Shown here in pieces: positions 9,031-16,167 of a stretch of DNA of 37,131 bases (the stretch's first letter is position 1; each line of letters begins with the position of its first letter). A model generated the notes under the pieces. That model was given only the letters and a program-made list of their open reading frames with translations, was not told where the DNA came from and made no database searches. This DNA is from Thermaceae bacterium (GTDB lineage: Bacteria; Deinococcota; Deinococci; Deinococcales; Marinithermaceae): assembly GCA_027067955.1 (NCBI GenBank), contig JAMOUW010000041.1, positions 1 to 37,131 of the forward strand, read 5' to 3'. The translations under genes and the position numbers were made by a program.

Positions 9031-10050
9031 TCAACGGAACGGTGGCGAGTAGATGAGGCCGCCCTGGCTGTAGGGAGCGTTGAGACTGCCCGCGCGCGGG
9101 ATGAAGAAGGGGCTGTCGGGACCAAGGTGGCGGTTGTAAATTTCGCCGTAGTTGCCTACGTGCTTGATTACCCGGGCCACGAAGTCATTGGGCAACCCCA
9201 GACCTTCACCCAAAGTTCCCTCGACGCCCAGGAAGCGGCGGATGCCGGGGTTGGTGCTCTTGAGCATATTGGAGAGGTTTGCCTGGGTAATACCGAACTC
9301 CTCGGCCTGGAAGGTGGCATAGACAATCCAGGTGAGAGCGTCGCGCCACTTGCTGTCATTCTGGAAGGTGAAGCCCGCAAGCGGCTCCTTGGAAAGGGTT
9401 TCGGGCAGGATGACCAGGTCGTCCGGGTTCGGAGCCTTGGCCTTCCACCCCACCAGGCCCGACTTGTCGGTAGTGATGGCATCGCAGCGCCCCGAAAGCA
9501 AGCCGTCAAAGGAGCGGCTGAAATCTTCGAAGGTAATCAGCTTGGTACCCAGGTGGTGGGCCCGATCTACGTCGGTCCAGTTCTTTTCCGTGGTGGTGCC
9601 CTGGTTGGTGCATACGGTGGCGCCCTTGAGGTCGAATACGGACTTGACCCCCAGGTCCTTGCGCACCATCACCCCCTGGCCGTCATAGAAGTTGACGGGA
9701 AGGAAGTCCACGCCCACGGAGCCGTCGCGGCTGGTAGTAACGGTGGTATTGCGGAAGACGACGTCCACCTTGCCCGTCTGAATGGCGTTGAAACGCACCT
9801 TCGCGGTCAGAGCCACGTACTCGACCTTGTTCGGGTCGTTGAAGAGCGCGGCTGCAACGGCCTTACAAAAGTCAACGTCGAACCCTTCATAGCTACCGGT
9901 CTTTTCGTTGATAAACCCAAAACCGGGCGCGCCGCCATTGACGCCGCAGATCAGCTTGCCGCGCTGCTTAACGACGTCAAGCCGCGACTGCTGCGCAAAA
10001 CCGAGTAGCCCCAACGACAGTACGGCCAGCAAAACGAGCAGTTTCCTCAT
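9031..10050 (-). CDS. aapJ: Polar amino acid ABC transporter substrate-binding protein
   Basis: Exported or envelope-anchored binding protein of the AapJ/BztA family, 339 residues, the normal family length. The signal peptide covers residues 1-19 (MRKLLVLLAVLSLGLLGFA, cleavage before QQ), with no lipobox Cys. The mature part starts RLDVVKQRGKLICGVNGG, typical of AapJ, and includes YEGFDVDFCKAVAAALF and the conserved VRFNAIQTGKVDV. The start is ATG with GGAAGGAG upstream. Its own promoter (TTGACA, 17 bases, CAAAAT) lies just upstream, so the aapJQMP block can be expressed apart from the preceding binding protein and permease. Confidence 0.95.
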   Translation of the reverse strand: MRKLLVLLAVLSLGLLGFAQQSRLDVVKQRGKLICGVNGGAPGFGFINEKTGSYEGFDVDFCKAVAAALFNDPNKVEYVALTAKVRFNAIQTGKVDVVFRNTTVTTSRDGSVGVDFLPVNFYDGQGVMVRKDLGVKSVFDLKGATVCTNQGTTTEKNWTDVDRAHHLGTKLITFEDFSRSFDGLLSGRCDAITTDKSGLVGWKAKAPNPDDLVILPETLSKEPLAGFTFQNDSKWRDALTWIVYATFQAEEFGITQANLSNMLKSTNPGIRRFLGVEGTLGEGLGLPNDFVARVIKHVGNYGEIYNRHLGPDSPFFIPRAGSLNAPYSQGGLIYSPPFR

Positions 10051-10083
10051 GAGCTTCTCCTTCCTAATGCATTATGCCCTTGC

Positions 10084-10112
10084 ATTTTGCATGAAGCGCA
10101 AGGCTATGTCAA
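10084..10112 (-). promoter_or_regulatory. Sigma-A promoter of aapJQMP
   Basis: On the minus strand: perfect -35 TTGACA (10112-10107), 17-base spacer, -10 CAAAAT (10089-10084, 4 of 6). Transcription would start near 10077, giving a leader of about 27 bases with the aapJ Shine-Dalgarno. Confidence 0.7.
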
Positions 10113-10138
10113 GAAAAGTGCATTCTGTTGCACCGGCG

Positions 10139-10966
10139 CTATGCGGTCGTCCCCCGCCGCGCCATCTCCCGCTCGAGCCAGTCGGTAAAGAAGGTGAGCA
10201 CGGTGGTGAGTATCAGGTAAATAGCCGCCACCGCCACGTACACCTCCACCGGTCGGAACGTTATCGATATCATCCGCTGCCCCTGATGCACCAGCTCCAG
10301 CAAGGTGATTACCGAAGCCAGGGAACTGTCTTTGAGAAGGGCGATGACGTTATTCACCAACGGTGGCACCACTATCTTGATGGCCTGGGGAACAATAACG
10401 TAGCGCATTACCTGAAAAGGGCGCATCCCCAGGGACATGGCCGCCTCCCACTGGCCCTTGGCTATGGCCTGGATACCGGCGCGCACCACCTCGGCGTTGT
10501 ATGCGCCCACGTTGACGCTGAGGGCGATAAATGCGGCCCAGTAAGGGGTGAGGACATCCTGGATAGGTGGCAGCCCCCAGGGCTGTGCGAGCTTCCACAA
10601 CGGCTCGATTAGGAAGGGTAGTGCGTTGTATGCAAACAGTATCTGTACCAGTAGCGGGGTACCGCGGATGACCCACACGTAGAACTGAGCCGGCCACCTG
10701 AAAAGCGGGTTCTGCGAGAGCCGCGCTATGCCGGCGATCAGCCCCAGAGCAAGCCCCGTAAGGGAGCTGATTACCGTAAGTTTTATGGTTATCTCGGCCC
10801 CCAACCTGAGGTTGTGAGCAAAGTTGGGCACCTTGCTAGCGGTGAAATTGGTGGCCGTGAAATACCACCTGAGAACCGCCTCTATACCCGCAAAAAATGC
10901 TACGTAGGCTATAGCCAGCACCACCAATGCAGCGCCGGCAACTATTAAGAACTTGAGCAGCCTCAT
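10139..10966 (-). CDS. Polar amino acid ABC transporter permease (second system)
   Basis: Short-form HisM/GlnP permease, 275 residues, with an N-terminal helix at about 3-26 and the permease core from about 55 (LRLGAEITIKLTVISSLTGL). The EAA loop reads QWEAAMSLGMRPFQVMRYV, followed by VPQAIKIVVPPLVNN. ATG 10966 is chosen over the ATG seven codons upstream because GGAGG lies five bases before it. It follows its binding protein gene across a strong hairpin. No ATPase gene follows: the next gene is aapJ with its own promoter. It therefore probably borrows AapP or another ATPase. Confidence 0.9.
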   Translation of the reverse strand: MRLLKFLIVAGAALVVLAIAYVAFFAGIEAVLRWYFTATNFTASKVPNFAHNLRLGAEITIKLTVISSLTGLALGLIAGIARLSQNPLFRWPAQFYVWVIRGTPLLVQILFAYNALPFLIEPLWKLAQPWGLPPIQDVLTPYWAAFIALSVNVGAYNAEVVRAGIQAIAKGQWEAAMSLGMRPFQVMRYVIVPQAIKIVVPPLVNNVIALLKDSSLASVITLLELVHQGQRMISITFRPVEVYVAVAAIYLILTTVLTFFTDWLEREMARRGTTA

Positions 10967-10989
10967 TCCCGCCTCCAGGGCTCGCAAGA

Positions 10990-11015
10990 GCCCGGGGGTC
11001 TAATGACCCCCGGGC
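10990..11015 (-). promoter_or_regulatory. Intercistronic hairpin after second binding-protein gene
   Basis: Stem of 11 perfect base pairs (GCCCGGGGGTC / GACCCCCGGGC) with a four-base loop, 13 bases after the binding-protein stop and before the permease Shine-Dalgarno. No U-run on the minus strand, so it is more likely an mRNA-stabilising or attenuating element than a full terminator. Confidence 0.65.
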
Positions 11016-11028
11016 CTGTCGTGCGGGA

Positions 11029-11793
11029 TTACTTGCAGCGAATGTCCTTGCCGAACCACTTATACGATATCTGTTCGTAGACGCCGTTTTCCTGTATCTT
11101 GTCCAGCGCCTGGTTAAGGGCGGCAAGCAGCAGGCTGTTGCCCTTGGCCACGGCCATGCCGATGCGCTCCGTATTGAGCAGGCTGGATATCTGGAGATTG
11201 AGGTTCCGCGACTGAATGGCTTCGATGGCGGTGAACTGATCGGTTATCCAGGCGTCGATGCGACCCATCATGAGATCCTGCACCGCATCCGGGTTGGTTT
11301 GGTAGGTCTTGATCTCCCTGGCGGCGAACTGTTTGGCAAACTCCTCGAAGGTGGTTCCCAGCTGCGCGCCGATTACCTTACCCTGCAACTCCGCGGGGGT
11401 CTGCGGGCCACCCGGCTTGGAAACGATTACATTACCGGTGCAGTAGTAGGGCTTGGTGAAGTCGACCGCCTTGGCGCGCTCCTCTGTAATCGTATGCGAG
11501 GCGATCACGAAATCGAAACGACCCTGATTGAGAGCAATAAGCATGGTGTCCCAGGCATGCGCCTTCCAATCGGGCTCCAGGCCCAGCTGCTTGGCAATGG
11601 CGTTACCTATGTCGATATCGAAACCCTTGAGGTTATTTTTGTCATCAAAAAAGTTGAAGGGAGGAAAGGCTCCTTCGGTGCCGATAAGAATCTTGCCGCT
11701 CTGCTTGATCTCCGGAAAGGTGCGGAACTTCTGCGCCATGCCCAAAGAACCTAGGACCAGAATGAGCGCTGCCATCCAGATAATTTTCTTCAT
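11029..11793 (-). CDS. Amino acid ABC transporter substrate-binding protein (second system)
   Basis: Family 3 solute-binding protein (GlnH/ArtJ/HisJ type), 254 residues. The signal peptide covers about 1-20 (MKKIIWMAALILVLGSLGMA). The mature part has GTEGAFPPFNFFDDKNNLKG and GFDIDIGNAIAKQLG, the usual ligand-pocket start, then AWDTMLIALNQGRFD and DFTKPYY. ATG 11793 is chosen because AAGGAGG ends seven bases before it; the ATG at 11799 is too close to that site. The leader holds a 17-base tandem duplication that includes the ribosome binding site. First gene of a binding protein-permease pair. Ligand is unknown; the sequence fits a polar or basic amino acid. Confidence 0.93.
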   Translation of the reverse strand: MKKIIWMAALILVLGSLGMAQKFRTFPEIKQSGKILIGTEGAFPPFNFFDDKNNLKGFDIDIGNAIAKQLGLEPDWKAHAWDTMLIALNQGRFDFVIASHTITEERAKAVDFTKPYYCTGNVIVSKPGGPQTPAELQGKVIGAQLGTTFEEFAKQFAAREIKTYQTNPDAVQDLMMGRIDAWITDQFTAIEAIQSRNLNLQISSLLNTERIGMAVAKGNSLLLAALNQALDKIQENGVYEQISYKWFGKDIRCK

Positions 11794-11794
11794 G

Positions 11795-11828
11795 TGCATA
11801 CCTCCTTGAACTGCATACCTCCTTGAAC
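11795..11828 (-). repeat. Tandem 17-base repeat carrying duplicated Shine-Dalgarno
   Basis: Two exact head-to-tail copies of a 17-mer (11795-11811 and 11812-11828; minus strand GTTCAAGGAGGTATGCA). The proximal copy is the functional site of the binding-protein gene. The distal copy has the same AAGGAGG and an ATG that opens an eight-codon frame ending in a TGA overlapping the gene's ATG. Confidence 0.9.
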
Positions 11829-11837
11829 CACGGTATG

Positions 11838-11866
11838 ATTATACGCGCTCGCGTCCTGAGCGCAAA
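11838..11866 (-). promoter_or_regulatory. Promoter of the second amino acid transport pair
   Basis: Perfect -10 TATAAT on the minus strand (11843-11838). The best -35 match, TTGCGC at a 16-base spacer or TTTGCG at 17, is weak. The start point would fall near 11831, so the transcript includes both copies of the duplicated ribosome binding site. Confidence 0.6.
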
Positions 11867-11885
11867 TCACGTAGACTGCAAGGTT

Positions 11886-13118
11886 ATGGATCTGGAAGCC
11901 GTCATCGAAAAACTCGTTCCCGGTGGTTTGGGCCTGGCCCGCACCCCCGAAGGAGTGCTGCTGGTGCGCGGCGTCCTGCCCGGGGAACGCGTGCGGGTGC
12001 GAGCGGAGCGCAAGAAAAACCACCTCGAGGGCGAGGTGCTGGAGGTGCTCGAACCCTCGCCCGACCGCGAGGACCCGGGCCTGCCGCCGGGCGCGGACCT
12101 GCCGCTCGGCTACCAGGCCCAGCTGCCCGTGAAGGAATGCTTCGTGCGCGAGTCGCTGGCGCGGGTGGCGCGGCTGGAGACCGAGGTGCAGCCCATCCAC
12201 CCCTCCCCCGCCCCGCTGGGCTACCGCACCGCCGCCCAGTTCGCGCTCCACCCCCTGGGGGGGCTGGCCTACCGGGTTCCCGGCTCGGACAAACTGGTGC
12301 GGGTGGAGGACGACCCGCTGCTGACGGAGCCGCTGCGGAAGGCCCTCAGGCTTTTGAACACCTGGCCGCTGGTGGGTCTGGAAGAGGTGGCCCTGCGTGG
12401 CAGCCTGCTCACCGGTGAGGTGCAGCTGGGTCTGGTCGGCGGCAAGGCGCGCCACTTTCGCAAGGCCGCCGAGGGGCTGGTGAAGGCCGGGATCGCCGGG
12501 GTCTGGTGGGGTGCGGCCGACCCGCGCGGCCGTTTCCGCGGCCCGACGCGTTTTCTGACGGGCAAGGAGACGCTGCTCGAGCGCTACGGCGAGCTCGAGG
12601 TGCAGGTAGACGTGGTCAGCTTCGCCCAGGTGAACCCCCCGGCCGCGGCGGCGCTCTACGCCGAGGCAGCGAAGCTGGCCGGCAGCGGAGAGAAGGCGAT
12701 CGAACTCTACGGCGGCTCGGGAGTGCTGGGCTTCTTCCTGGCCAAGAACTACGCCCGGGTCACCGTTACCGACCTGAACAAGCGCAGCATCGAGAAAGGT
12801 CGCGCCGACGCGGCGCGGCTGGGGCTCGCGAACGTCCGCTTCGCCCGCGCCGACGCCCGTGAGGCCGCCCGCTTCGGCCCCGCCGGGCTGGTGGCCGCAG
12901 ACCCGCCGCGCACGGGGCTGGCGCAGGAGACGCTGGCGGCGCTGGTGGAGCTAAAACCAGAAAAGATCATCTATATCGCCTGCGATCCCGCCACCTGGGC
13001 GCGCGACGTGGCCCGGCTCGCAAAGCGCGGCTACCGCCTCGAGTTCGTGCGGCCCTACGACTTCTTCCCCTACACCCACCACGTCGAGGTTCTCAGTTAC
13101 TTGACCAAGTCTACTTGA
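11886..13118 (+). CDS. TrmA/RumA-family class I SAM-dependent RNA methyltransferase
   Basis: RNA uracil-5 methyltransferase family, 410 residues from ATG 11886 (a TTG at 11823 is also in frame but lies in the divergent promoter region). A TRAM-like domain covers about 1-60 (GGLGLARTPEGVLLVRGVLPGE). SAM motif I is ELYGGSGVLGFFLA, motif IV VAADPPRTGL, and the catalytic Cys is in IYIACDPATWARDVARL. The Cys-rich iron-sulfur motif that usually follows the TRAM domain is absent: that stretch reads PGLPPGADLPLGYQAQL. Its last codons and stop lie inside the operator repeats of the next gene. G+C content is far above that of genes outside 11.9-15.1 kb. The RNA target (23S or tRNA) cannot be told. Confidence 0.88.
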   Translation: MDLEAVIEKLVPGGLGLARTPEGVLLVRGVLPGERVRVRAERKKNHLEGEVLEVLEPSPDREDPGLPPGADLPLGYQAQLPVKECFVRESLARVARLETEVQPIHPSPAPLGYRTAAQFALHPLGGLAYRVPGSDKLVRVEDDPLLTEPLRKALRLLNTWPLVGLEEVALRGSLLTGEVQLGLVGGKARHFRKAAEGLVKAGIAGVWWGAADPRGRFRGPTRFLTGKETLLERYGELEVQVDVVSFAQVNPPAAAALYAEAAKLAGSGEKAIELYGGSGVLGFFLAKNYARVTVTDLNKRSIEKGRADAARLGLANVRFARADAREAARFGPAGLVAADPPRTGLAQETLAALVELKPEKIIYIACDPATWARDVARLAKRGYRLEFVRPYDFFPYTHHVEVLSYLTKST

Positions 13119-13124
13119 CCAAGT
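13099..13124 (+). promoter_or_regulatory. Tandem palindromic operators of the toxin-antitoxin pair
   Basis: Two copies of the palindrome ACTTG-AC-CAAGT (13099-13110 and 13113-13124) two bases apart. The first holds the -35 TTGACC and the second abuts the -10. They also encode the last residues and stop of the upstream methyltransferase. Confidence 0.7.
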
Positions 13125-13130
13125 TAAACT
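13101..13130 (+). promoter_or_regulatory. Leaderless promoter of the antitoxin gene
   Basis: -35 TTGACC (13101-13106), 18-base spacer, -10 TAAACT (13125-13130), then six bases and the ATG at 13137. One of the few leaderless promoters here with a good -35. Confidence 0.7.
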
Positions 13131-13136
13131 GCAGAC

Positions 13137-13370
13137 ATGAAGCGGGTCGTCAACGTCGCCGAGGCCAAGGCCAAGCTCTCCGAGCTGCTGGAAGCGGCGC
13201 TGCGGGGGGAGGAGGTCGTGCTGGCGAAACGGGGCAAGCCGGTTGCCAAGCTCGTGCCGCTGTCCGAACGCAAGCGCGAACTCGGTTTTCTGGCGGGCCA
13301 CGTGCCCGACAGCTTCTTCGAACCCCTACCCGAAGAGGAGCTGGAGGCGTGGGAACCGACTTCCTCGTAG
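13137..13370 (+). CDS. Type II antitoxin, Phd/YefM-like
   Basis: 77 residues. The N-terminal two-thirds is a Phd/YefM fold: VNVAEAKAKLSELLEAAL, then GEEVVLAKRGKPVAKLVPL, the dimer and DNA-binding unit of this antitoxin family. The C-terminal tail is acidic with [14 protein letters not shown], the kind of unstructured segment that wraps around a PIN toxin. It overlaps the toxin gene by 22 bases. The promoter region carries two palindromic repeats, fitting autorepression by the antitoxin or the complex. Located between an RNA methyltransferase and his genes in the G+C-rich block. Confidence 0.9.
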   Translation: MKRVVNVAEAKAKLSELLEAALRGEEVVLAKRGKPVAKLVPLSERKRELGFLAGHVPDSFFEPLPEEELEAWEPTSS

Positions 13371-13753
13371 ACACGCACGTTCTGCTCTTTGCCTTTTACG
13401 AACCCCACCGGCTATCTGCTACGGCACATAAGGCCATCGAGAACCCCGACCACGTCCTTTACGTGTCCAGCGCCTCGGCCTGGGAGATTGCCACCAAGCA
13501 CCGGATCGGAAAACTCAACTACCCCGACTTGAACGTAGAGGAGCTGCTTCTCGAATACCCTGCGCATCTGGCGCGGTTTGGCGCGGTCGAGCTCGCCATC
13601 CTGAGCACTCACGCCCTCTACGCGGGAAGCATGAAGGCCCCCCACAAGGACCCCTTCGACCGCATCCTCGCCGCCCAGGCGCGGCTGGAGAACCTGACCG
13701 TCATCAGCGCCGACCCCGCCTTCGACGCGCTGGGCGTGCGCCGGCTCTGGTAG
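13349..13753 (+). CDS. PIN-domain toxin ribonuclease (VapC-like)
   Basis: 134 residues from GTG 13349. PIN-domain RNases of toxin-antitoxin pairs cut tRNA or rRNA. All four acidic metal ligands are visible: Asp8 in FLVDTHVLL, Glu46 in [16 protein letters not shown], Asp104 in [12 protein letters not shown] and Asp122 in VISADPAF, so it should be active. The long open frame upstream of the GTG is a shadow of the antitoxin. GAGGAG (13335-13340) is a fitting ribosome binding site. Its TAG stop is also the first half of the hisF -10 box. Confidence 0.92.
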   Translation: MGTDFLVDTHVLLFAFYEPHRLSATAHKAIENPDHVLYVSSASAWEIATKHRIGKLNYPDLNVEELLLEYPAHLARFGAVELAILSTHALYAGSMKAPHKDPFDRILAAQARLENLTVISADPAFDALGVRRLW

Positions 13754-13756
13754 AAT
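13751..13756 (+). promoter_or_regulatory. Extended -10 of leaderless hisF promoter, overlapping a stop codon
   Basis: TAGAAT preceded by TGG (extended -10), seven bases before the hisF GTG at 13764. The TAG is the toxin stop codon. No -35 match. Confidence 0.6.
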
Positions 13757-13763
13757 CGCCTCC

Positions 13764-14531
13764 GTGCTGGCGCGTCGCATCGTCCCCTGCCTCGACGTCC
13801 ACGAAGGCCGCGTGGTCAAGGGCGTGAACTTCGTCAACCTGGTCGACGCCGGCGACCCGGTCGAGGCCGCCGTGGCCTACGACCAAAGCGGGGCCGACGA
13901 GCTCGTCTTCCTCGACATCACCGCCACCCACGAGAACCGGCCGCTGGTGCTGGAGATGGTGCGCCGGGTGGCCGAGCGCGTCTTCATTCCCTTTACCGTC
14001 GGCGGCGGGGTGCGCAGCCTCGAGGACGCGCGGGCGCTCCTGCTCGCGGGCGCCGACAAGGTGAGCGTGAACTCGGCGGCGGTGGCGCGGCCCGGGCTAA
14101 TCCGCGAGCTGGCCGAGCACTTCGGCTCGCAGGCGGTGGTGCTGGCCATCGACGCGAGGCGCGTCGGGCCCGGCCGCTGGGAGGTCTACGTCGCCGGCGG
14201 GCGCAAGCCCACGGGGCTGGACGCGGTGGCCTGGGCGCGCGAGGGCGAGCGGCTGGGCGCGGGCGAGATCCTGCTCACCAGCATGGACGCCGACGGCACC
14301 AAGGCCGGCTACGACCTCGAGCTCACCCGCGCGGTGGCCGAGGCCGTGCGCGTTCCCGTCATCGCCTCCGGCGGCGCGGGCGCTCCCGAGCACTTCGCCG
14401 AGGTCTTCGAGGAGGCGGCGGCCGACGCCGCGCTGGCGGCGAGCGTCTTCCACTTTGGCGAGATCCCCATTCCCGAGCTCAAGCACTATCTGGCCCGGCG
14501 CGGCATCCCCATGCGGGAGGACATCGAATGA
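13764..14531 (+). CDS. hisF: Imidazole glycerol phosphate synthase cyclase subunit HisF
   Basis: TIM-barrel cyclase that uses ammonia from HisH to turn PRFAR into imidazole glycerol phosphate and AICAR in histidine synthesis. 255 residues, normal length. Catalytic Asp11 (CLDV) and Asp130 (LAIDARRV) are present, as are the phosphate-binding FTVGGGVRS and [12 protein letters not shown] loops. GTG start ten bases after the toxin stop, below an extended -10 box. It overlaps hisIE by ATGA. hisH and the other his genes are not in the window. Very G+C-rich: 45 of 60 bases at 14041-14100. Confidence 0.96.
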   Translation: MLARRIVPCLDVHEGRVVKGVNFVNLVDAGDPVEAAVAYDQSGADELVFLDITATHENRPLVLEMVRRVAERVFIPFTVGGGVRSLEDARALLLAGADKVSVNSAAVARPGLIRELAEHFGSQAVVLAIDARRVGPGRWEVYVAGGRKPTGLDAVAWAREGERLGAGEILLTSMDADGTKAGYDLELTRAVAEAVRVPVIASGGAGAPEHFAEVFEEAAADAALAASVFHFGEIPIPELKHYLARRGIPMREDIE

Positions 14532-15157
14532 ACCTGGACGCGGTCAAGTTCGACGAACGCGGGCTCGTGCCCGTCGTCATACAGGACGCCGGCTCCGGTG
14601 AGGTGCTCACGCTGGCGTGGGCCAACCGCGAGGCGCTCGAGCGCACCTTGCAAACCGGCCAGACCCACCTCTACTCGCGCAGCCGCCAGGCGCTGTGGAA
14701 GAAGGGCGAGACCTCGGGCCACGTCCAGGACCTGGTGGAGATGCGGCTCGACTGCGACGGCGACGCAGTGCTCTACCGCGTGCGCCCCCACGGCCCCGCC
14801 TGCCATACCGGCGCGCGCAGCTGCTTCCACAACCCCGTCACCCCCGAGGCGACCCCGCCCCTGGGCTGGGTGCTCGAGCAGGTCTGGCGCACTATCCAGA
14901 ACCGCCTCGAAACGATGCCCGAGGGCTCCTACGTCGCCAGGATGCACGCTGCGGGCCTCGACCGCATCCTCAAGAAGATCGGTGAAGAAGCGGGCGAGGT
15001 GATCATCGCCGCCAAGAATCCGGACGACGGCGAGCTCGCCTGGGAAGCCAGCGATCTGTTATTTCACCTGCTGCTTACCCTCGCCGAGCGGGGCCTGACC
15101 CCAGAAGACCTCGCCCGGGTGCTCAATGAACGGCACCAACCCGCAAAAAAACCCTAG
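14528..15157 (+). CDS. hisIE: Bifunctional phosphoribosyl-AMP cyclohydrolase / phosphoribosyl-ATP pyrophosphatase HisIE
   Basis: Catalyses the second and third steps of histidine synthesis. 209 residues. The HisI cyclohydrolase domain is at about 1-110 ([34 protein letters not shown], and metal-binding Cys and His in CDGDAVLY and CHTGARSCF). The HisE pyrophosphohydrolase domain is at about 115-209 ([25 protein letters not shown]). Translation is coupled to hisF by ATGA. The high G+C composition fades near its 3' end (after about 15050), marking the right edge of the unusual block. Confidence 0.96.
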   Translation: MNLDAVKFDERGLVPVVIQDAGSGEVLTLAWANREALERTLQTGQTHLYSRSRQALWKKGETSGHVQDLVEMRLDCDGDAVLYRVRPHGPACHTGARSCFHNPVTPEATPPLGWVLEQVWRTIQNRLETMPEGSYVARMHAAGLDRILKKIGEEAGEVIIAAKNPDDGELAWEASDLLFHLLLTLAERGLTPEDLARVLNERHQPAKKP

Positions 15158-15183
15158 AGGTCTGGCCGGTCCCTGCAGACCTT

Positions 15184-15192
15184 TGTTAGTCT
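15184..15192 (+). promoter_or_regulatory. Extended -10 of leaderless glpX promoter
   Basis: TGT then TAGTCT (15187-15192), six bases before ATG 15199. No -35 seen. Confidence 0.55.
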
Positions 15193-15198
15193 TAAAAT

Positions 15199-16167
15199 AT
15201 GAGTATAGAAAACAAACTGGTACTCGAGGTCGTCCGCGTAACCGAACAGGCCGCCCTGGCGGCCAGTCGTTTTTCTGGCAAGGGCGACAAACACGCCGTG
15301 GACGAAGCCGGCACCGAAGCGATGCGAAAACAGCTTAACCAAATGGAAATCAGCGGCACGGTGGTGATCGGCGAAGGAGAAATGGACGAAGCCCCCATGC
15401 TTTATATCGGCGAACAGCTGGGGCTGGGCGGGATCGAAGTTGACATCGCCGTAGATCCGGTCGAGGGCACCAACATCACCGCCAAGGGGCTGCCCAACTC
15501 GGTTACGGTCATCGCCATCAGTGAAAAGGGCGGCCTGTTTCACGCGCCTGACATGTACATGGACAAGCTCATCGTCGGACCGCCAGCCGCCGGCAAGGTA
15601 GACCTCGGCTGGCCGGTTGACGCCAATCTCAAAGCACTGGCACTCTCGATGAACCGCAACGTCGAAGACCTGGTCATAGTCGTTCTCGATCGCCCGCGCC
15701 ACGAAGAGCTGATCCGTGAGATTCGCGAGGCCGGCGCAAGAGTGAAGCTGATAGGTGACGGCGACGTCATCGCCGCACTCGCGGCGGCCATCCGCGGTAC
15801 GGGTGTGCATGCGGTCATGGGCTCGGGGGGCGCACCAGAAGGTGTTCTCGCCGCTGCCGCACTCAAGTGCCTGGGGGGCGAGATCCAGGCCCGCTTCCTG
15901 CCGGCCGACGATGCCGAACGCGAACGACTGCGGGAGATGGGTGGTGACGAAAACAAAATCTATCACACCGACGAGCTCGCCCCCGGCAACGAAATCGTCT
16001 TCGCGGCCACAGGTATAACCGACGGCGACATTCTAGAGGGCGTGCGCTTTTTTGGCGGCGGCGCCCGCACCCATACCGTAGCCATGGGTCACAGCACCCG
16101 GGTAGTACGTTTCATAGACACTATTCATTTAATGGAAGCTGACGCCCGCGTAATCATTCGTGTCTGA
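15199..16167 (+). CDS. glpX: Fructose-1,6-bisphosphatase class II (GlpX)
   Basis: Gluconeogenic phosphatase that converts fructose 1,6-bisphosphate to fructose 6-phosphate. 322 residues, the normal GlpX length. Metal- and substrate-binding motifs are visible: [47 protein letters not shown] and [10 protein letters not shown]. The start is ATG below an extended leaderless -10. The 3' end overlaps the convergent malQ gene by 14 bases. Composition is back to the window average after the his genes. Confidence 0.96.
   Translation: MSIENKLVLEVVRVTEQAALAASRFSGKGDKHAVDEAGTEAMRKQLNQMEISGTVVIGEGEMDEAPMLYIGEQLGLGGIEVDIAVDPVEGTNITAKGLPNSVTVIAISEKGGLFHAPDMYMDKLIVGPPAAGKVDLGWPVDANLKALALSMNRNVEDLVIVVLDRPRHEELIREIREAGARVKLIGDGDVIAALAAAIRGTGVHAVMGSGGAPEGVLAAAALKCLGGEIQARFLPADDAERERLREMGGDENKIYHTDELAPGNEIVFAATGITDGDILEGVRFFGGGARTHTVAMGHSTRVVRFIDTIHLMEADARVIIRV

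Noticed and set aside
10981-11020. The 11-bp hairpin as a full transcription terminator
   Set aside because: No U-run follows on the transcribed strand and the permease of the same system lies directly downstream; better read as an mRNA-stabilising or attenuating hairpin.
11792-11816. Eight-codon leader peptide gene upstream of the binding protein
   Set aside because: The upstream AAGGAGG is only one base from its ATG, too close for efficient initiation; it is a by-product of the 17-base duplication.
11790-12455. 221-codon minus-strand frame opposite the RNA methyltransferase
   Set aside because: High G+C keeps antisense frames open; the Gln/Arg/His-rich product has no domain, and the plus-strand frame has clear methyltransferase motifs.
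13115-13348. N-terminal extension of the PIN toxin frame
   Set aside because: Its translation is Arg/Gly/Ala-rich and lies over the antitoxin in another frame; the toxin starts at GTG 13349.
13099-13753. Mobile element or integration site around the toxin-antitoxin pair
   Set aside because: No transposase, integrase, target-site duplication or terminal inverted repeats flank it; only the composition change hints at transfer.
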